Part shown: in pieces, positions 25,836 to 35,521 of the stretch | How the letters are laid out: each line of letters begins with the position of its first letter | Numbering within the stretch: the stretch's first letter is position 1 | Assembly (NCBI RefSeq): GCF_025985425.1 | Contig: NZ_CP094972.1 | Coordinates: 1,488,001 to 1,552,000 of the forward strand | Length of the DNA stretch: 64,000 nt | Reading direction: 5' to 3' | From: Entomomonas sp. E2T0 | GTDB taxonomy: Bacteria; Pseudomonadota; Gammaproteobacteria; Pseudomonadales; Pseudomonadaceae | Position numbers and translations under genes: made by a program | Notes under the pieces: generated by a model | Told to the model about the DNA's origin: nothing | Databases searched by the model: none | What the model saw: only the letters and a program-made list of their open reading frames with translations

Positions 25836-26930
25836 TTAGTTTGAGCTTTTGTGTATTACCTCTTTAAAGCTAAGACCTTTAGCATAAAGTTGTTGTAGTT
25901 GTTTAGTTTGTTTTAGTAGTTCTTCGCTAGGTTTTGCCCATTGTTCTTTGGGAATAGGTTTTGACCAAGCTAACATTTCTTTAGTGAGTTTAAGGCGTGG
26001 GTGTTTATCTAAAAACTGTACTATATGGCAAGGTAAAGTCCACAAGGTAACACTATGCATAGTTAGCCACCAAATATATTTGATTAGGCTACCTTCTTTT
26101 TTAACTCGATTTTTAACTGCATAAAAATAATCTACACTGCCTTCAGGGTGATATTGGCAGAGGACACTACAGTATTCTAGGCTATCTTTAGGTAAGTTTT
26201 TTAAGTTATTTTCTAATGCTTGTTTTTCTAGTTTATCGGTTTTTTGTCTTAAGCTATCTAGCCCTTCTTCCATATAGGTTCTAATAGCTTCCCATTCATC
26301 AATAGCTAATGCTTCTGAAGGGTAATCCCTTACAAACTGTCCTGCCTCATCACAACTATTATCAGGTATAGTTAGCGTTAAAGCACCACCTTGAATAGCA
26401 TAGTAGGCAGTAACTTGCATTTTAGCTTCTGCTATAACACTTACTTTTTCCCAATCAGCAATTAGGGTTTTACCATTGGGCATGGTACAGCAGACTTGGC
26501 GTTTTTCTCGGTTAAAACGAATAGGCGGTTCAATGCCTTTTTTAAATAGATAATATATTGATACTACCAATATAAATAATGACATTCCAGCATAGAGAAT
26601 ATACATTACTTTCATTTCATGCCAACCATTAACCCACGTTGTTATAAAGTCATGACCATCCCTATTCATTGCAGCAAAATTAACAATAATATGTACTATT
26701 ACAAAGGAAATAAAGAACACAGTTATACCAGAGATGCTCATTCTTACCCCAAATTCAGCACTTAAATAATCAGAGCGTCCATAATTGATAGTAGTGTGAT
26801 TGGCAGTATCTACATCTAAGTGTTGGGCAATGGCTGGTTCATTTAAAGGAACAGGCAAAGGAGCAAGTTGCCAACGGTCTGTTAATAGGCCTTTTTGATA
26901 ATCGCCTGCCTGTTGTAGTTTATTCGCCAT
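25836..26930 (-). CDS. DUF6708-like membrane protein, candidate T6SS immunity protein
   Basis: 364 residues. Two adjacent hydrophobic segments (ISGITVFFISFVIVHIIVNF and MYILYAGMSLFILVVSIYYL) sit near residues 65-145. They are followed by YYLFKKGIEPPIRFNREKRQ and KTLIADWEKVSVIAEAK, which match the pattern of DUF6708 proteins found beside VasX-like T6SS effectors. Its start overlaps the effector stop by 11 bases, so translation is coupled. Known VasX immunity proteins are small inner-membrane proteins; this larger one may serve as immunity or as an accessory to the toxin. The gene is the last in the four-gene cluster. Confidence 0.7.
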   Translation of the reverse strand: MANKLQQAGDYQKGLLTDRWQLAPLPVPLNEPAIAQHLDVDTANHTTINYGRSDYLSAEFGVRMSISGITVFFISFVIVHIIVNFAAMNRDGHDFITTWVNGWHEMKVMYILYAGMSLFILVVSIYYLFKKGIEPPIRFNREKRQVCCTMPNGKTLIADWEKVSVIAEAKMQVTAYYAIQGGALTLTIPDNSCDEAGQFVRDYPSEALAIDEWEAIRTYMEEGLDSLRQKTDKLEKQALENNLKNLPKDSLEYCSVLCQYHPEGSVDYFYAVKNRVKKEGSLIKYIWWLTMHSVTLWTLPCHIVQFLDKHPRLKLTKEMLAWSKPIPKEQWAKPSEELLKQTKQLQQLYAKGLSFKEVIHKSSN

Positions 26931-29900
26931 AATTTAATTCACCCGTATACATTACATAAGAGCCAAGCTGTCTAGTCAATTTAGGATGTTTATCTGCCTG
27001 AATAATCGCAGGGTCAGTGCTAGGTTTGCCTGTTTCCTTATCCGTATCACGCTCTATATCCCAATCGCTAATCGCCACTTTATACTCTAGTCCTACTTGA
27101 TTGTTATTCATCATATTGTTTGGATTCATATCATTACGATGGAATAGATTAAAGGTTAAACTGCCCTTTAAGCTATTACCCCAATCTTTTTTTGCTACCC
27201 AAGGCAAACGCCATTCAATTACCATTGGTGCAGCCGCTTGTAATAGGGTGCTATTTTGCTTTAAATAGAGGGCATAGTCTACTTTATCAGGTGCTTCATA
27301 GGCTGATTGCCAATGTGCTGCCCATATTAAAGGTCTTTCTTTTAAGGTAGTTAAGTCTTGACCAGGGATCATTAATCGAATGACACGCCAATATTGGCCA
27401 TTTTCTTCCAGTACACCATAATCTTCTAACCAAGGTATCATTAATACTTCAGCTAATTGTTGGTTATGCTGAGTTAAATCCCAGCTTTTATCTTCTTTAC
27501 CCCAACAACATTTTAAAAACCATTTTTGAGTATCAGATAAATTATAGTAGTTATAGGCAAATTCAGCCGCTACTTGAACTACTGTTAAGGCAATAGTGAC
27601 AGGTACTAACTTTACTAATAAACTGGTAAAACTAATCCCTCTGGCTGCCCAAACAGCCCCTTTAGCCCCTTGGTAAAGTTTTTGAGCATCGGCTGATAGG
27701 GTAGCTGCACGAGTTACACCAAAACCTTGTCTAATATGACGAATATCACGAATAAGACCATAACCTTCCTTCAGACCTTTACCTGTACCAATCCCTGCGA
27801 TACCAAAAGACCCCACATTAACCCCATAAGCTCCTAGAGCTGTTAGTCGTTCTTTGGTATCACCATAATAAAGGGATTCTACCCATTGGGCATGATTATT
27901 ATAAATATTGAGTGCTGATGCACCTAACCCAAAGCCTTGAGCAAAAAATCCTGTTAATAATGAGAAGCGGCCTAGTTTAGTTTCCAGTTGTTTTACTAAA
28001 GAGCTATTATTAGTAGCGGTTTTAAGGTTATTAATGGCATGTTGAGTCACACCAATATAGGCGGCTTGAGCCAAGGATAAACTAGCTGAGGCAGTACCTA
28101 AAAGACTAGCTGCTAGATGTGTGCCACCAGTATTTTTTGTTTTGTTATTATAGTTTTGCCATGTATCGATTAAATTATTAAATTGCAAATACCAAATTAA
28201 GCTGGGTAGCCATATGCTTTTAATTAAAGCAGAGCTACTATCAGGTACACCATAACCACGTAAGACACCTTTTTTAAGCATCCCTTCTTCTAAGGCAATT
28301 AAGGATTTTTGATTACTGGTGAGGTCATTACCCGTCAGTGCAAAGGGTGTTTCACCTTCACGTAGTGGACTGGTATAACGTTGTAGATTTTCTTCATTGC
28401 TGGCTATTTGTTGGTTTAATCCTGCGATTTGTCCTTCCAGTTTATTAATTGCTAATTGGTGGTTAGTTCGCTGTGCCTTCCAATCAGGCGAATAACGAAT
28501 TTTCATTTTATTAATGGTTTTAATTTGTCGTTGTAGTTTATTGATTTGTTTCATTAGCGAGTTTATTTGTTCGGCTAATGATCCTATATTTTCTATATAG
28601 GTTAAAGCTTGGTTAATCGCTTTAGGATCTGATGTTTTAAAGGCCATATTTTGCTGTTTTAAAGCAATTAGGTAGGCGGCTCTTTGGCTTGGCTTTAAGC
28701 GCATCATTATTTGGGTAACACGATCTAAGTTATTGGCTACATTAACTTGTTGTTCAGGTGTTAGTTGTTCTTTTGTTAATTTATCTATTATTTCTTGAAG
28801 ACCATGAGTTATAGCAGGGTTAAGGTTAGCTTGTTGAGCTTTTTTTAGGGTTATAATACTTAAATCATCATCCATAAAGTTAAGCCAATATTCTTTATTA
28901 ATCATATTGGCTGTTTTTTGCTCAAGTGTTGTATTTTCTTGAGTAGCTTGTTTGTACTCTTGAGCAGAGTTCATTAAACCTCTTATAGTAGAGATTAATC
29001 CTGTGAAGTTACTTGATGTGAAATTAGTTTGGAAAGCAGGGAAAAGATATTCTGTATGTTTATTTAAAAACTCTGCCATATCTGCTATGACTTTATCAGT
29101 ACGCAGTAAATCACCTGTGCAGTTACATTCTAAGGCTAATGCTTGTTTGAATTGTTCTTTTTCACTGTTATCAAAATACCATGTAGCTTTATGAAAGTAA
29201 GTGGTATAAAGGTGGAAGCGATCATGGGTTATATTATCTAACCTTGCTCGCCAACGTTTTAGTCTGGCTCTTTCGGTTTTGATGTAGTCTTTTAGTTCTT
29301 TAATATGCACTAAATCATACAGACCTCTATTACCCCATAGACTACCATAAAGGTATGACATGTGTGTGTCTTTTAAGGTTTCTATTTCGTCTTTATGTTT
29401 GTCGTATTCTGCTTGAGTAATAGCAGCTATCATCGCTTGCTTTTTTTGCCCCATATCAGCCACTAGTTCTAAATACCAAGGCGCACGAACGGTAGGTACG
29501 CTATCGCCAGCAGCTTGTTTTTCTGCTTCTGTTGCATTAACATCTGGTATCCAACCTATGCCACTATTGTATTCCACTTTTATTTTGGCGGTTACATAAT
29601 CAAAAATGGTTTGTCGTTGATTAACACTTAGCCCCATCATCCATTTACTTGCCCCTTTAGTTAGGGCATTCTCTTCAGTAATTTCTAAAGTGGATTCTAT
29701 ATAGGTAGCAATATTGTATTTTTGGTAGTTAGTGGCTGATGTATATTTTTGTTCTGACCAATCACCCATCCATTCAGTTATTTTTTCTTGCTCATTGGCG
29801 AGGTCTTGCATCATACCAATGTGATCGTTGACTGCCACAAATAGGTAGTTACCTTTTTGGCATTCTGGTTTAACTTGGGCAAGAAGCTTACCTATACCTG

Positions 29901-30573
29901 CTTGGTTAAATTCACTTTGTGTTTTATCTTCCCATGTATAGGGTTTGATTTCATCTTTGAATGTGTGTTCTGGTACAGGTTGAGTCGGTTTTTCTGCTAC
30001 TTCAGCAATCCATTGTTCAGCTTTTTCTCTGGTAAGTAGATGTTCATTTTGATGGGCGCAATCCACACCTATCAAATCTACTTTTTGCATAAAGAATTCG
30101 CATTCTTTTTTGTAGGCCATTTGATTGCATTGTTTATTTGTCCATTGTATTTCTGAGAAAGAGATATAGAGAACACGATCTTTTTTAAATACAAGGGCTA
30201 ATTCTTTATTATCTCTTTGTGGTATCTTGTCATATTCTCCCCGAACATCGGCTGATAACCATCTACCCTTAAAGGTTCTTTCTATAATAACGCCATCTTT
30301 TAGCTTTAGTTCATATAAACGACCATCTTTACTATCAACCAAATAAAGCCAACCATCACGTATAAAACGATAGCCTATAGGATGACTTTTAACTTCATCT
30401 GTTTTGATATTGGTTTTTAGGTTTTCTACTAGGGCATAACGAATAGGGATTAGTTGTAGTGTATCTGCTGATAAGGGGCAACTGGCTTTTTCTTTTACAG
30501 GTGTAGCATCAGAAGCAGCAGCCACTTGGTTAGGGTCTAATTTACTGGTATCTAGGATAGCTTGATCTGACAT
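26920..30573 (-). CDS. T6SS effector with VasX-type N-terminus and membrane-active C-terminus
   Basis: 1217 residues. The N-terminus (LQLIPIRYALVENLKTN, then GYRFIRDGWLYLVDSKDGRL and YELKLKDG) is the toxin VasX N-terminal region that binds the adaptor and the VgrG complex. Residues 670-750 are coiled-coil. The last third has glycine/alanine-rich hydrophobic segments near residues 821 (LAASLLGTASASLSLAQAAY), 881 (LLTGFFAQGFGLGASALNIY), 921 (GVNVGSFGIAGIGTGKG) and 998 (VPVTIALTVVQVAAEFAYNY), as in colicin-like pore formers. It is probably delivered into the inner membrane of a rival cell. It lies between the DUF4123 adaptor and the DUF6708 gene, the usual order. Target and pore activity are inferred from the family. 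Confidence 0.8.
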   Translation of the reverse strand: MSDQAILDTSKLDPNQVAAASDATPVKEKASCPLSADTLQLIPIRYALVENLKTNIKTDEVKSHPIGYRFIRDGWLYLVDSKDGRLYELKLKDGVIIERTFKGRWLSADVRGEYDKIPQRDNKELALVFKKDRVLYISFSEIQWTNKQCNQMAYKKECEFFMQKVDLIGVDCAHQNEHLLTREKAEQWIAEVAEKPTQPVPEHTFKDEIKPYTWEDKTQSEFNQAGIGKLLAQVKPECQKGNYLFVAVNDHIGMMQDLANEQEKITEWMGDWSEQKYTSATNYQKYNIATYIESTLEITEENALTKGASKWMMGLSVNQRQTIFDYVTAKIKVEYNSGIGWIPDVNATEAEKQAAGDSVPTVRAPWYLELVADMGQKKQAMIAAITQAEYDKHKDEIETLKDTHMSYLYGSLWGNRGLYDLVHIKELKDYIKTERARLKRWRARLDNITHDRFHLYTTYFHKATWYFDNSEKEQFKQALALECNCTGDLLRTDKVIADMAEFLNKHTEYLFPAFQTNFTSSNFTGLISTIRGLMNSAQEYKQATQENTTLEQKTANMINKEYWLNFMDDDLSIITLKKAQQANLNPAITHGLQEIIDKLTKEQLTPEQQVNVANNLDRVTQIMMRLKPSQRAAYLIALKQQNMAFKTSDPKAINQALTYIENIGSLAEQINSLMKQINKLQRQIKTINKMKIRYSPDWKAQRTNHQLAINKLEGQIAGLNQQIASNEENLQRYTSPLREGETPFALTGNDLTSNQKSLIALEEGMLKKGVLRGYGVPDSSSALIKSIWLPSLIWYLQFNNLIDTWQNYNNKTKNTGGTHLAASLLGTASASLSLAQAAYIGVTQHAINNLKTATNNSSLVKQLETKLGRFSLLTGFFAQGFGLGASALNIYNNHAQWVESLYYGDTKERLTALGAYGVNVGSFGIAGIGTGKGLKEGYGLIRDIRHIRQGFGVTRAATLSADAQKLYQGAKGAVWAARGISFTSLLVKLVPVTIALTVVQVAAEFAYNYYNLSDTQKWFLKCCWGKEDKSWDLTQHNQQLAEVLMIPWLEDYGVLEENGQYWRVIRLMIPGQDLTTLKERPLIWAAHWQSAYEAPDKVDYALYLKQNSTLLQAAAPMVIEWRLPWVAKKDWGNSLKGSLTFNLFHRNDMNPNNMMNNNQVGLEYKVAISDWDIERDTDKETGKPSTDPAIIQADKHPKLTRQLGSYVMYTGELNYGE

Positions 30574-30589
30574 GGTGTTATTCCTTTAA

Positions 30590-31474
30590 TTAATGGCTGG
30601 CTATGGTTTTAGCTAATTCTGCTGCTTGTTGTAATGATTGAAGTGTTTGTTGTTGTACAAGCTGAAAAATATTAGGATGTTCTTGTAGAACATTATTTCC
30701 CAAATAGCCATGTATATTAAGGTAGTAGGTTTGTTCCATAGGAGTTGTATATCCCTTATTCTCAGCTTCTTGGATTAGATTGCAGATAATCTGTTTTTTA
30801 TCTGGTTCTGCATAATCTGCTAAGAATGTTGGAAAATACTGTTGCATATGTTGATAAAGTTTATGGTTATTACGTTTAGTTTCTACTTTATCTAGTTGCT
30901 CATCTTGCGCTTTACTAAGTTGATAGGGCAAGGTTAAAGGTACAATGTTTTTATCACTTGGACGTTGATAGCTATCTAGCTGATTATCTATTATGTCTGT
31001 GGTATATACTTGTGTAAAAGCTCCAAAGAATTGCGTATCTTCTTGACTTTGTGCTAAACCAAATAGTGCTTTAGCCACTAATGGATCAGCTATTTTTAAG
31101 ATAGTTGGTTCTTCGTCTCTGGATGATTGAACTAAAATTAAGCTTCTAAGGTGGTCTACTTGTTGTTGCCACGCTTGATCACTGACTAAGATATAGCCCC
31201 AATCATTTGCTAGGTTATTAAGATAGGCTTGTAAATGTGGATTATTAGTATTGTCTAATTTTACTAAGCAAGGGGAAATATCATACAGTTGGGCAAAAGG
31301 TGTTTGTAAATAAAGTACTTCAAACGTAGAAGTATTATTTTGGGTATAAAATCGATGAAGTAGATTGTTGATGTTAATACCATCAAGCAGTAAACTAACG
31401 GTATGGGTTTGCCAAGGTAGTTTAGCAATTTGCTGAGTTAATTGTTCAGTTAAACTATAAGTAGATTGATACAT
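30590..31474 (-). CDS. DUF4123 T6SS adaptor (effector chaperone)
   Basis: 294 residues, matching the DUF4123 type of T6SS adaptor that loads an effector onto the VgrG tip. Visible features are SLLLDGININNLLHRFYTQN near the start and LYLQTPFAQLYDISPCLVKL followed by QAYLNNLANDWGYILVSDQ, a typical layout. It stands between vgrG (18 bases upstream) and the effector (17 bases downstream) and is on the same strand, so the three act as one cassette. No signal peptide is present, as expected for a cytoplasmic chaperone. Confidence 0.85.
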   Translation of the reverse strand: MYQSTYSLTEQLTQQIAKLPWQTHTVSLLLDGININNLLHRFYTQNNTSTFEVLYLQTPFAQLYDISPCLVKLDNTNNPHLQAYLNNLANDWGYILVSDQAWQQQVDHLRSLILVQSSRDEEPTILKIADPLVAKALFGLAQSQEDTQFFGAFTQVYTTDIIDNQLDSYQRPSDKNIVPLTLPYQLSKAQDEQLDKVETKRNNHKLYQHMQQYFPTFLADYAEPDKKQIICNLIQEAENKGYTTPMEQTYYLNIHGYLGNNVLQEHPNIFQLVQQQTLQSLQQAAELAKTIASH

Positions 31475-31491
31475 GTCTTTTTAGCCTCTAC

Positions 31492-33666
31492 TTAGATAGT
31501 TTGTTGAGTAGTTGTTGCTTGTTTTGCAACAGGACAAAGCGCAGTACGTGTTTTACCTTGCAGTAAAGCAGCTTTTTGGGTTGCCAATGCTACGGGTGGT
31601 GCAGTAGTAGCAGGAACAACACCTCCTTTGGATAAAGGCAGTAAGGGTGCTGCTGGTGTTCCTTCCATTGGTACACCTCCTGTCCATACTGGCATAGTCA
31701 TCCAGATTCCTGCTGGATTTAGTATAATATGTTGACCACCAGCCTTTAAAGTTAAGCTTAAACCACCATCTACTACAGCTTGTAAACCAGCTTTTAAATG
31801 AATTTCCATCCCTGCCTGTACTGTTTTAATAGTACCTATGGTTTCATGTTCTGATATACCCACAGTTTTGTGATCATTCATCATGATTTGGGTTTTACGA
31901 TCAAGTGCGGTAAAATGATGTTCCTCGGAAATCTGGTGTTGGTAACGATTCTTTGCTATAGTTTCTGAGTGTTCATTTTGCACCTGAAGGTGACTATTAT
32001 TTAAAACTTGTACGGTGTGATTATTTTTGGTAAGTTGGTCAAAATCTTTTTGTGCTTGCACAAAGATTTGTTCTTGGCCTGCTTTATCTTCTATCCTAAA
32101 TTCATTAGAACCTACACCACCTTTAGAAGATGAAGTTTTAAATACTGATCTGGTTTTATTGGCTGGTAAATCATAAGGTACTTTATTAACGCCATTATGC
32201 AATGCACCTGTTACAATTGGCGTATCAACGTTACCTTCCAGAAAATCGACTTTTACCTCCATTCCCACTCGAGGTACTACTACTGTGCCATACCCATCAC
32301 CAGCCCAGTTGCTCGCTACTCTTACCCAATGACTTGAGTTTTCATTATAGTTGCCTTCACGATCCCAATGAAATTGAATTTTGACACGACCATATTCGTC
32401 ACAATAAATTTCTTCACCTGCTGCACCTGTTACAATAGCTGTTTGTGCGCCCAATACTTTAGGCTTGGGATGTAGTCTTTGAGGGCGGTGTGGTACAGCT
32501 TGCGGTATAGCCACTAAGCAATTACGATACCCTTGGGCAAATTCATCAAAGGGAAATTGCAGGGCTTCATTGATTGGCAATTGGTAATATTTAAATAAGT
32601 AGTTAGGCTGTTGCATAATGGCACTAACTTCACTGCCCATTGCTTCAATGACTTGCGGTTGTCTACCCTGATGATATACTTGGATAGCTAGCCATTTATC
32701 ACTACTATCGAGTGTATCAAGTGCAGGAAAATCCTCAACACTAAAGCAATAACCACTTTTTAGTTCAGGTATATCCGTATAAGCTTCTGCTAGGATATGA
32801 AAAGTGCGTAAACGCTCTATTTCTATTTTTGAATAATAGTCGCCTCTGGCTTTATTAAGATGATGCTGTGGGTAATCATAAAACTCTAATAAAGGCTCTT
32901 GGGCATCATTTGCTTTTTTATGTTGCTTGCCTTGGGCATTGCCTTCAGGGATTTTAGCTGTCTCAAAATTATAATTTCTATAACTAGCCGTTGTAGTAGC
33001 ACTCGTTAAATTAACATCTAACCGTTTAAAGACAGGGTAATCTGCTATAAAACCTGTATCGCTGGCATAGTGAAAAGCATTATTATTACTAGAAAAGAAG
33101 TTATTATCATCACTGATTACCATTAAATGATTATCTTGATTATGTTGGTAATGAATGCTTAAACCTTCTTCCTCGCACAGACGATAAATAAAATTTGCAT
33201 CATTTTCTTCATATTGACAACAAAATTCTCTTTTGGGATATTGTTCTTTTAGTTTAAAGTCAAAATCTATCGTCTGCTGTTGCCCATGTTCATTAAGAAC
33301 AGTAGTAATAATATCGATTACAGATTTATCAATAAAAACTCTTTGATTAAAGCGTTTATGCAAATGGCTAAATTTTGGAGCTAAAATTACCTTAAATAAT
33401 GAATAGTCTTTACCTACTGCACCACGCCTCACAAAAAGTATATTTCCATGTATCCCTTGAGACTTATCAGGGGTAAAAGAAAGATAAGCATTTTTACTTA
33501 GTAACTTAGTAATATCATAACGTAAATGATTTGAAACTAATGTTACTTCAAAAATATATTCACTATTTAAACCTTCAATCCCATCGAACGAGAGGACTTG
33601 GAGATTATCATTAGAAATACCTTGCACATTAAAATAAAAATGCGTTTCGTTAGCTGTGTGAAACAT
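31492..33666 (-). CDS. vgrG: VgrG spike protein (TssI), copy 1
   Basis: 724 residues. The N-terminal gp27-like part starts THFYFNVQGISNDNLQVLSF. The gp5-like core includes GEEIYCDEYGRVKIQFHWDR, HWVRVASNWAGDGYGTVVVP and RVGMEVKVDFLEGNVDTPIV, standard for VgrG. A beta-helix needle follows (SVFKTSSSKGGVGSNEFRIE), then a DUF2345 region (LKAGLQAVVDGGLSLTLKAG) and a Pro/Ala-rich tail ending with CPVAKQATTTQQTI. VgrG forms the trimeric puncturing tip of the secreted T6SS tube. The start is preceded by AAGGATG. A second, paralogous VgrG begins at 62061 on the other strand. Confidence 0.95.
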   Translation of the reverse strand: MFHTANETHFYFNVQGISNDNLQVLSFDGIEGLNSEYIFEVTLVSNHLRYDITKLLSKNAYLSFTPDKSQGIHGNILFVRRGAVGKDYSLFKVILAPKFSHLHKRFNQRVFIDKSVIDIITTVLNEHGQQQTIDFDFKLKEQYPKREFCCQYEENDANFIYRLCEEEGLSIHYQHNQDNHLMVISDDNNFFSSNNNAFHYASDTGFIADYPVFKRLDVNLTSATTTASYRNYNFETAKIPEGNAQGKQHKKANDAQEPLLEFYDYPQHHLNKARGDYYSKIEIERLRTFHILAEAYTDIPELKSGYCFSVEDFPALDTLDSSDKWLAIQVYHQGRQPQVIEAMGSEVSAIMQQPNYLFKYYQLPINEALQFPFDEFAQGYRNCLVAIPQAVPHRPQRLHPKPKVLGAQTAIVTGAAGEEIYCDEYGRVKIQFHWDREGNYNENSSHWVRVASNWAGDGYGTVVVPRVGMEVKVDFLEGNVDTPIVTGALHNGVNKVPYDLPANKTRSVFKTSSSKGGVGSNEFRIEDKAGQEQIFVQAQKDFDQLTKNNHTVQVLNNSHLQVQNEHSETIAKNRYQHQISEEHHFTALDRKTQIMMNDHKTVGISEHETIGTIKTVQAGMEIHLKAGLQAVVDGGLSLTLKAGGQHIILNPAGIWMTMPVWTGGVPMEGTPAAPLLPLSKGGVVPATTAPPVALATQKAALLQGKTRTALCPVAKQATTTQQTI

Positions 33667-33723
33667 AATAGGTACATCCTTATTTGTTTTTAAATTAAAG
33701 CCCTATAACAGCCTAGATATGGG

Positions 33724-33875
33724 GGCGGACTATGAACGGGTGACCTACCGTGAACGAAACGAAAACGGCACGCTAAATAGCGTCCCGTCCATAGTCCGCC
33801 ATAAAAGCGGACACAAAAAAACACTAGGTAGCATCATGTTGTATCTATGGCGGTTTTTCGTTCAAATGGGAGGTC
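33724..33875 (-). other. Dense inverted-repeat block upstream of vgrG (possible structured leader)
   Basis: The arms GGCGGACTATGAACGGG (33724-33740) and CCCGTCCATAGTCCGCC (33784-33800) pair at 16 of 17 positions on the plus strand. On the minus strand the odd position becomes G-U, so pairing is complete in RNA of vgrG sense. Inside are CGCT-AAAT-AGCG (33771-33782) and CCGT...ACGG (33748-33768). The right arm can also pair with GCGGAC (33807-33812) or TATGGCGG (33846-33853), making alternative folds. GC content is far above the surroundings. From 33667 to 34089 there is no intact gene; a short minus-strand frame without a clear start crosses the block. Confidence 0.5.
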
Positions 33876-34089
33876 AAGCCCATACCCTAACGATTTAGCT
33901 AGAGCGCGTTAATTAAACATTATGTCCATATAAAAAACAAGTCTTTGTAAAGTTATTGTTTTATTTGCTTATTAGACTTTAGTATTAGATTTAAGTGTAG
34001 AAACTCTACAACTAAGAATTCTTCAATAAATTTATTAAATTATAGTGTTAGAATAAAGATGCCGTTTGCATCTTTTGATGTTGAATTTC

Positions 34090-34220
34090 TTAATTGATAC
34101 GATCTTGAGCAATATTGAAATACCTTTCTTCTTTTTCTATTCCAATGAAATGACAGTTAGTTCTTACACAGGCAACACCAGTAGTACCACTTCCAATTGT
34201 GTTGTCAAGTACAGTCATTT
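34090..34220 (-). pseudogene. Frameshifted C-terminal remnant of a DNA methyltransferase
   Basis: One minus-strand frame reads MTVLDNT and then loses register. Another, two bases shifted, reads [20 protein letters not shown] followed by [15 protein letters not shown] and stops. Joined, this is the AdoMet-binding motif I end of an N6/N4 methyltransferase (normally [15 protein letters not shown]...NRxFIGIEKxExYFxIAxxRI). The frame slip comes from an apparent extra GT in the GTGTGTT run near 34200. Everything upstream of motif I is missing. It is a truncated and frameshifted leftover of a phage or restriction-modification gene. Confidence 0.75.
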
Positions 34221-34787
34221 GTTCATATGAATTGTACGTTTTAGATTATCTAAATTATTTTTTAAATTAATTTCTTCTGTGGACTTTGATTTTACATGTT
34301 CGCTAGTATCTAAATAATAATTTTCTTTGCTATTTTCGACAAATAGCAACCAATGTTGAGTTGACCTACCTTCATTTCTTCTTTTTAGTAGGCTTTTAAT
34401 TATAGCATTAGATGGAATATTGTGTTGTTCTTTATAGTTTTTTAGGTCATCTATAGACTGAAAAGTATCAGGACTGCCAGTTAACTCTAAGCTTATATTA
34501 GCTAAAAAGTAGCCTACAGCATCATGTTGGTAATGAACATGTTTATAGCCTATTAAATTTCCTTTTAAGTTTTGTTTTAACGGATCTGTTAATAAATCTA
34601 CTCTCAAATCTTGTATTCTAGGCTTTGTTATTCCTTCAAGCACATCTATAACATGTATAACACCACGAAAATAATAGTCATTGCCATTTATAAGTTTACT
34701 TTTTAATTGTAAAGATACCCTATTACTATATGGTTTGGAGTTCAATCTATCTATAAAAATATCTTTTTGAGAGGGGGTATCAGTCAT
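34215..34787 (-). CDS. Hypothetical protein, partner of HEPN-like gene
   Basis: 190 residues, soluble, polar and without any domain I recognise. It begins [20 protein letters not shown] and contains a Lys/Asn-rich C-terminus. It lies 11 bases downstream of the HEPN-like gene on the same strand and has the same low-GC style, so the pair is likely co-expressed. In comparable two-gene modules one partner is a toxin (HEPN) and the other an antitoxin or target sensor; the assignment here is a guess from layout. Its stop overlaps the methyltransferase remnant. Confidence 0.55.
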   Translation of the reverse strand: MTDTPSQKDIFIDRLNSKPYSNRVSLQLKSKLINGNDYYFRGVIHVIDVLEGITKPRIQDLRVDLLTDPLKQNLKGNLIGYKHVHYQHDAVGYFLANISLELTGSPDTFQSIDDLKNYKEQHNIPSNAIIKSLLKRRNEGRSTQHWLLFVENSKENYYLDTSEHVKSKSTEEINLKNNLDNLKRTIHMNK

Positions 34788-34798
34788 ATAAAAAATCC

Positions 34799-35323
34799 TT
34801 ATTCATTTCTCTGAATTTTATTTGCTTCAGCATCGATATCAATTATGGTTATGTTTTGATCTTCAAATACAGATTTATCTTCATGCTTATCATAAAATGC
34901 TTCTGCGCAAGAGTAAATCCGAAAACAAATCTGAGCAATGTCTAAACGGATAGCATAACTAGGGTTCTCTTCGTTGCCGTTAATACTGTACTTGCTAGCG
35001 CCATAAAGTCCATTAAACGATTTTGAAATACTTAACTCAAATTTATCAATATCAGGTATGCCGTTAATACTACCCTCATGAAGAAATGCACAACGTAGTT
35101 TCCAGCATTTTTTACCATCAAATTTTAGTTTTTCATCAAATTCTTTTGGATAATCATATTTAGTGAGGTTTTCATTAAACCATTTAATATATCTCTCACC
35201 ATTCTTATCATTAGGATAAGCTATTTTGCCACATATATCTGGCAAGGTTAACGTTAAAGCTAGTGCTGAAAGATATGCCTTTGCCTCTAAAGCTTTTTTT
35301 ATATCTTCAATTTTTTTTAACAT
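34799..35323 (-). CDS. HEPN-like protein (candidate ribonuclease toxin)
   Basis: 174 residues, helical. A motif CWKLRCAFLHEGS has Arg-x4-His spacing (R-CAFL-H), the signature of HEPN ribonucleases, which cut RNA in many abortive infection and toxin-antitoxin systems. The N-terminal ALEAKAYLSALALTLTLPDI followed by CGKIAYPNDKNGERYIKWFN resembles a family of small uncharacterised HEPN proteins. It is the first gene of a two-gene minus-strand unit with the gene above and sits beside the tRNA-Ser attachment site. Nuclease activity is predicted from motif only. Confidence 0.55.
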   Translation of the reverse strand: MLKKIEDIKKALEAKAYLSALALTLTLPDICGKIAYPNDKNGERYIKWFNENLTKYDYPKEFDEKLKFDGKKCWKLRCAFLHEGSINGIPDIDKFELSISKSFNGLYGASKYSINGNEENPSYAIRLDIAQICFRIYSCAEAFYDKHEDKSVFEDQNITIIDIDAEANKIQRNE

Positions 35324-35401
35324 AACACATTCTTTATTTATTTTTTAAATTAAGCAGAAAATATTATTACATAAATAAGACTAAAGATGGTTATAAGTAT
35401 A

Positions 35402-35489
35402 CAAAATCATTTCCGCAATTAAAATAGCAGTTTAGTAATTACAAGGGGTTTAAAGGCTATGAAAATAAGTATTTGCGGAAATGATTTTG
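35402..35489. repeat. 17-bp perfect inverted repeat near the attachment site
   Basis: CAAAATCATTTCCGCAA (35402-35418) and its exact complement TTGCGGAAATGATTTTG (35473-35489), 54 bases apart, just outside the tRNA-Ser half. Between them, TTACAAGGGGTTT (35439-35451) is repeated directly at 35606-35618 in the tRNA terminator. These could be recombinase arm sites or remnants of a nested insertion. Confidence 0.6.
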
Positions 35490-35521
35490 ATTTAACACTA
35501 TGATTATAATGATTTTATGTC

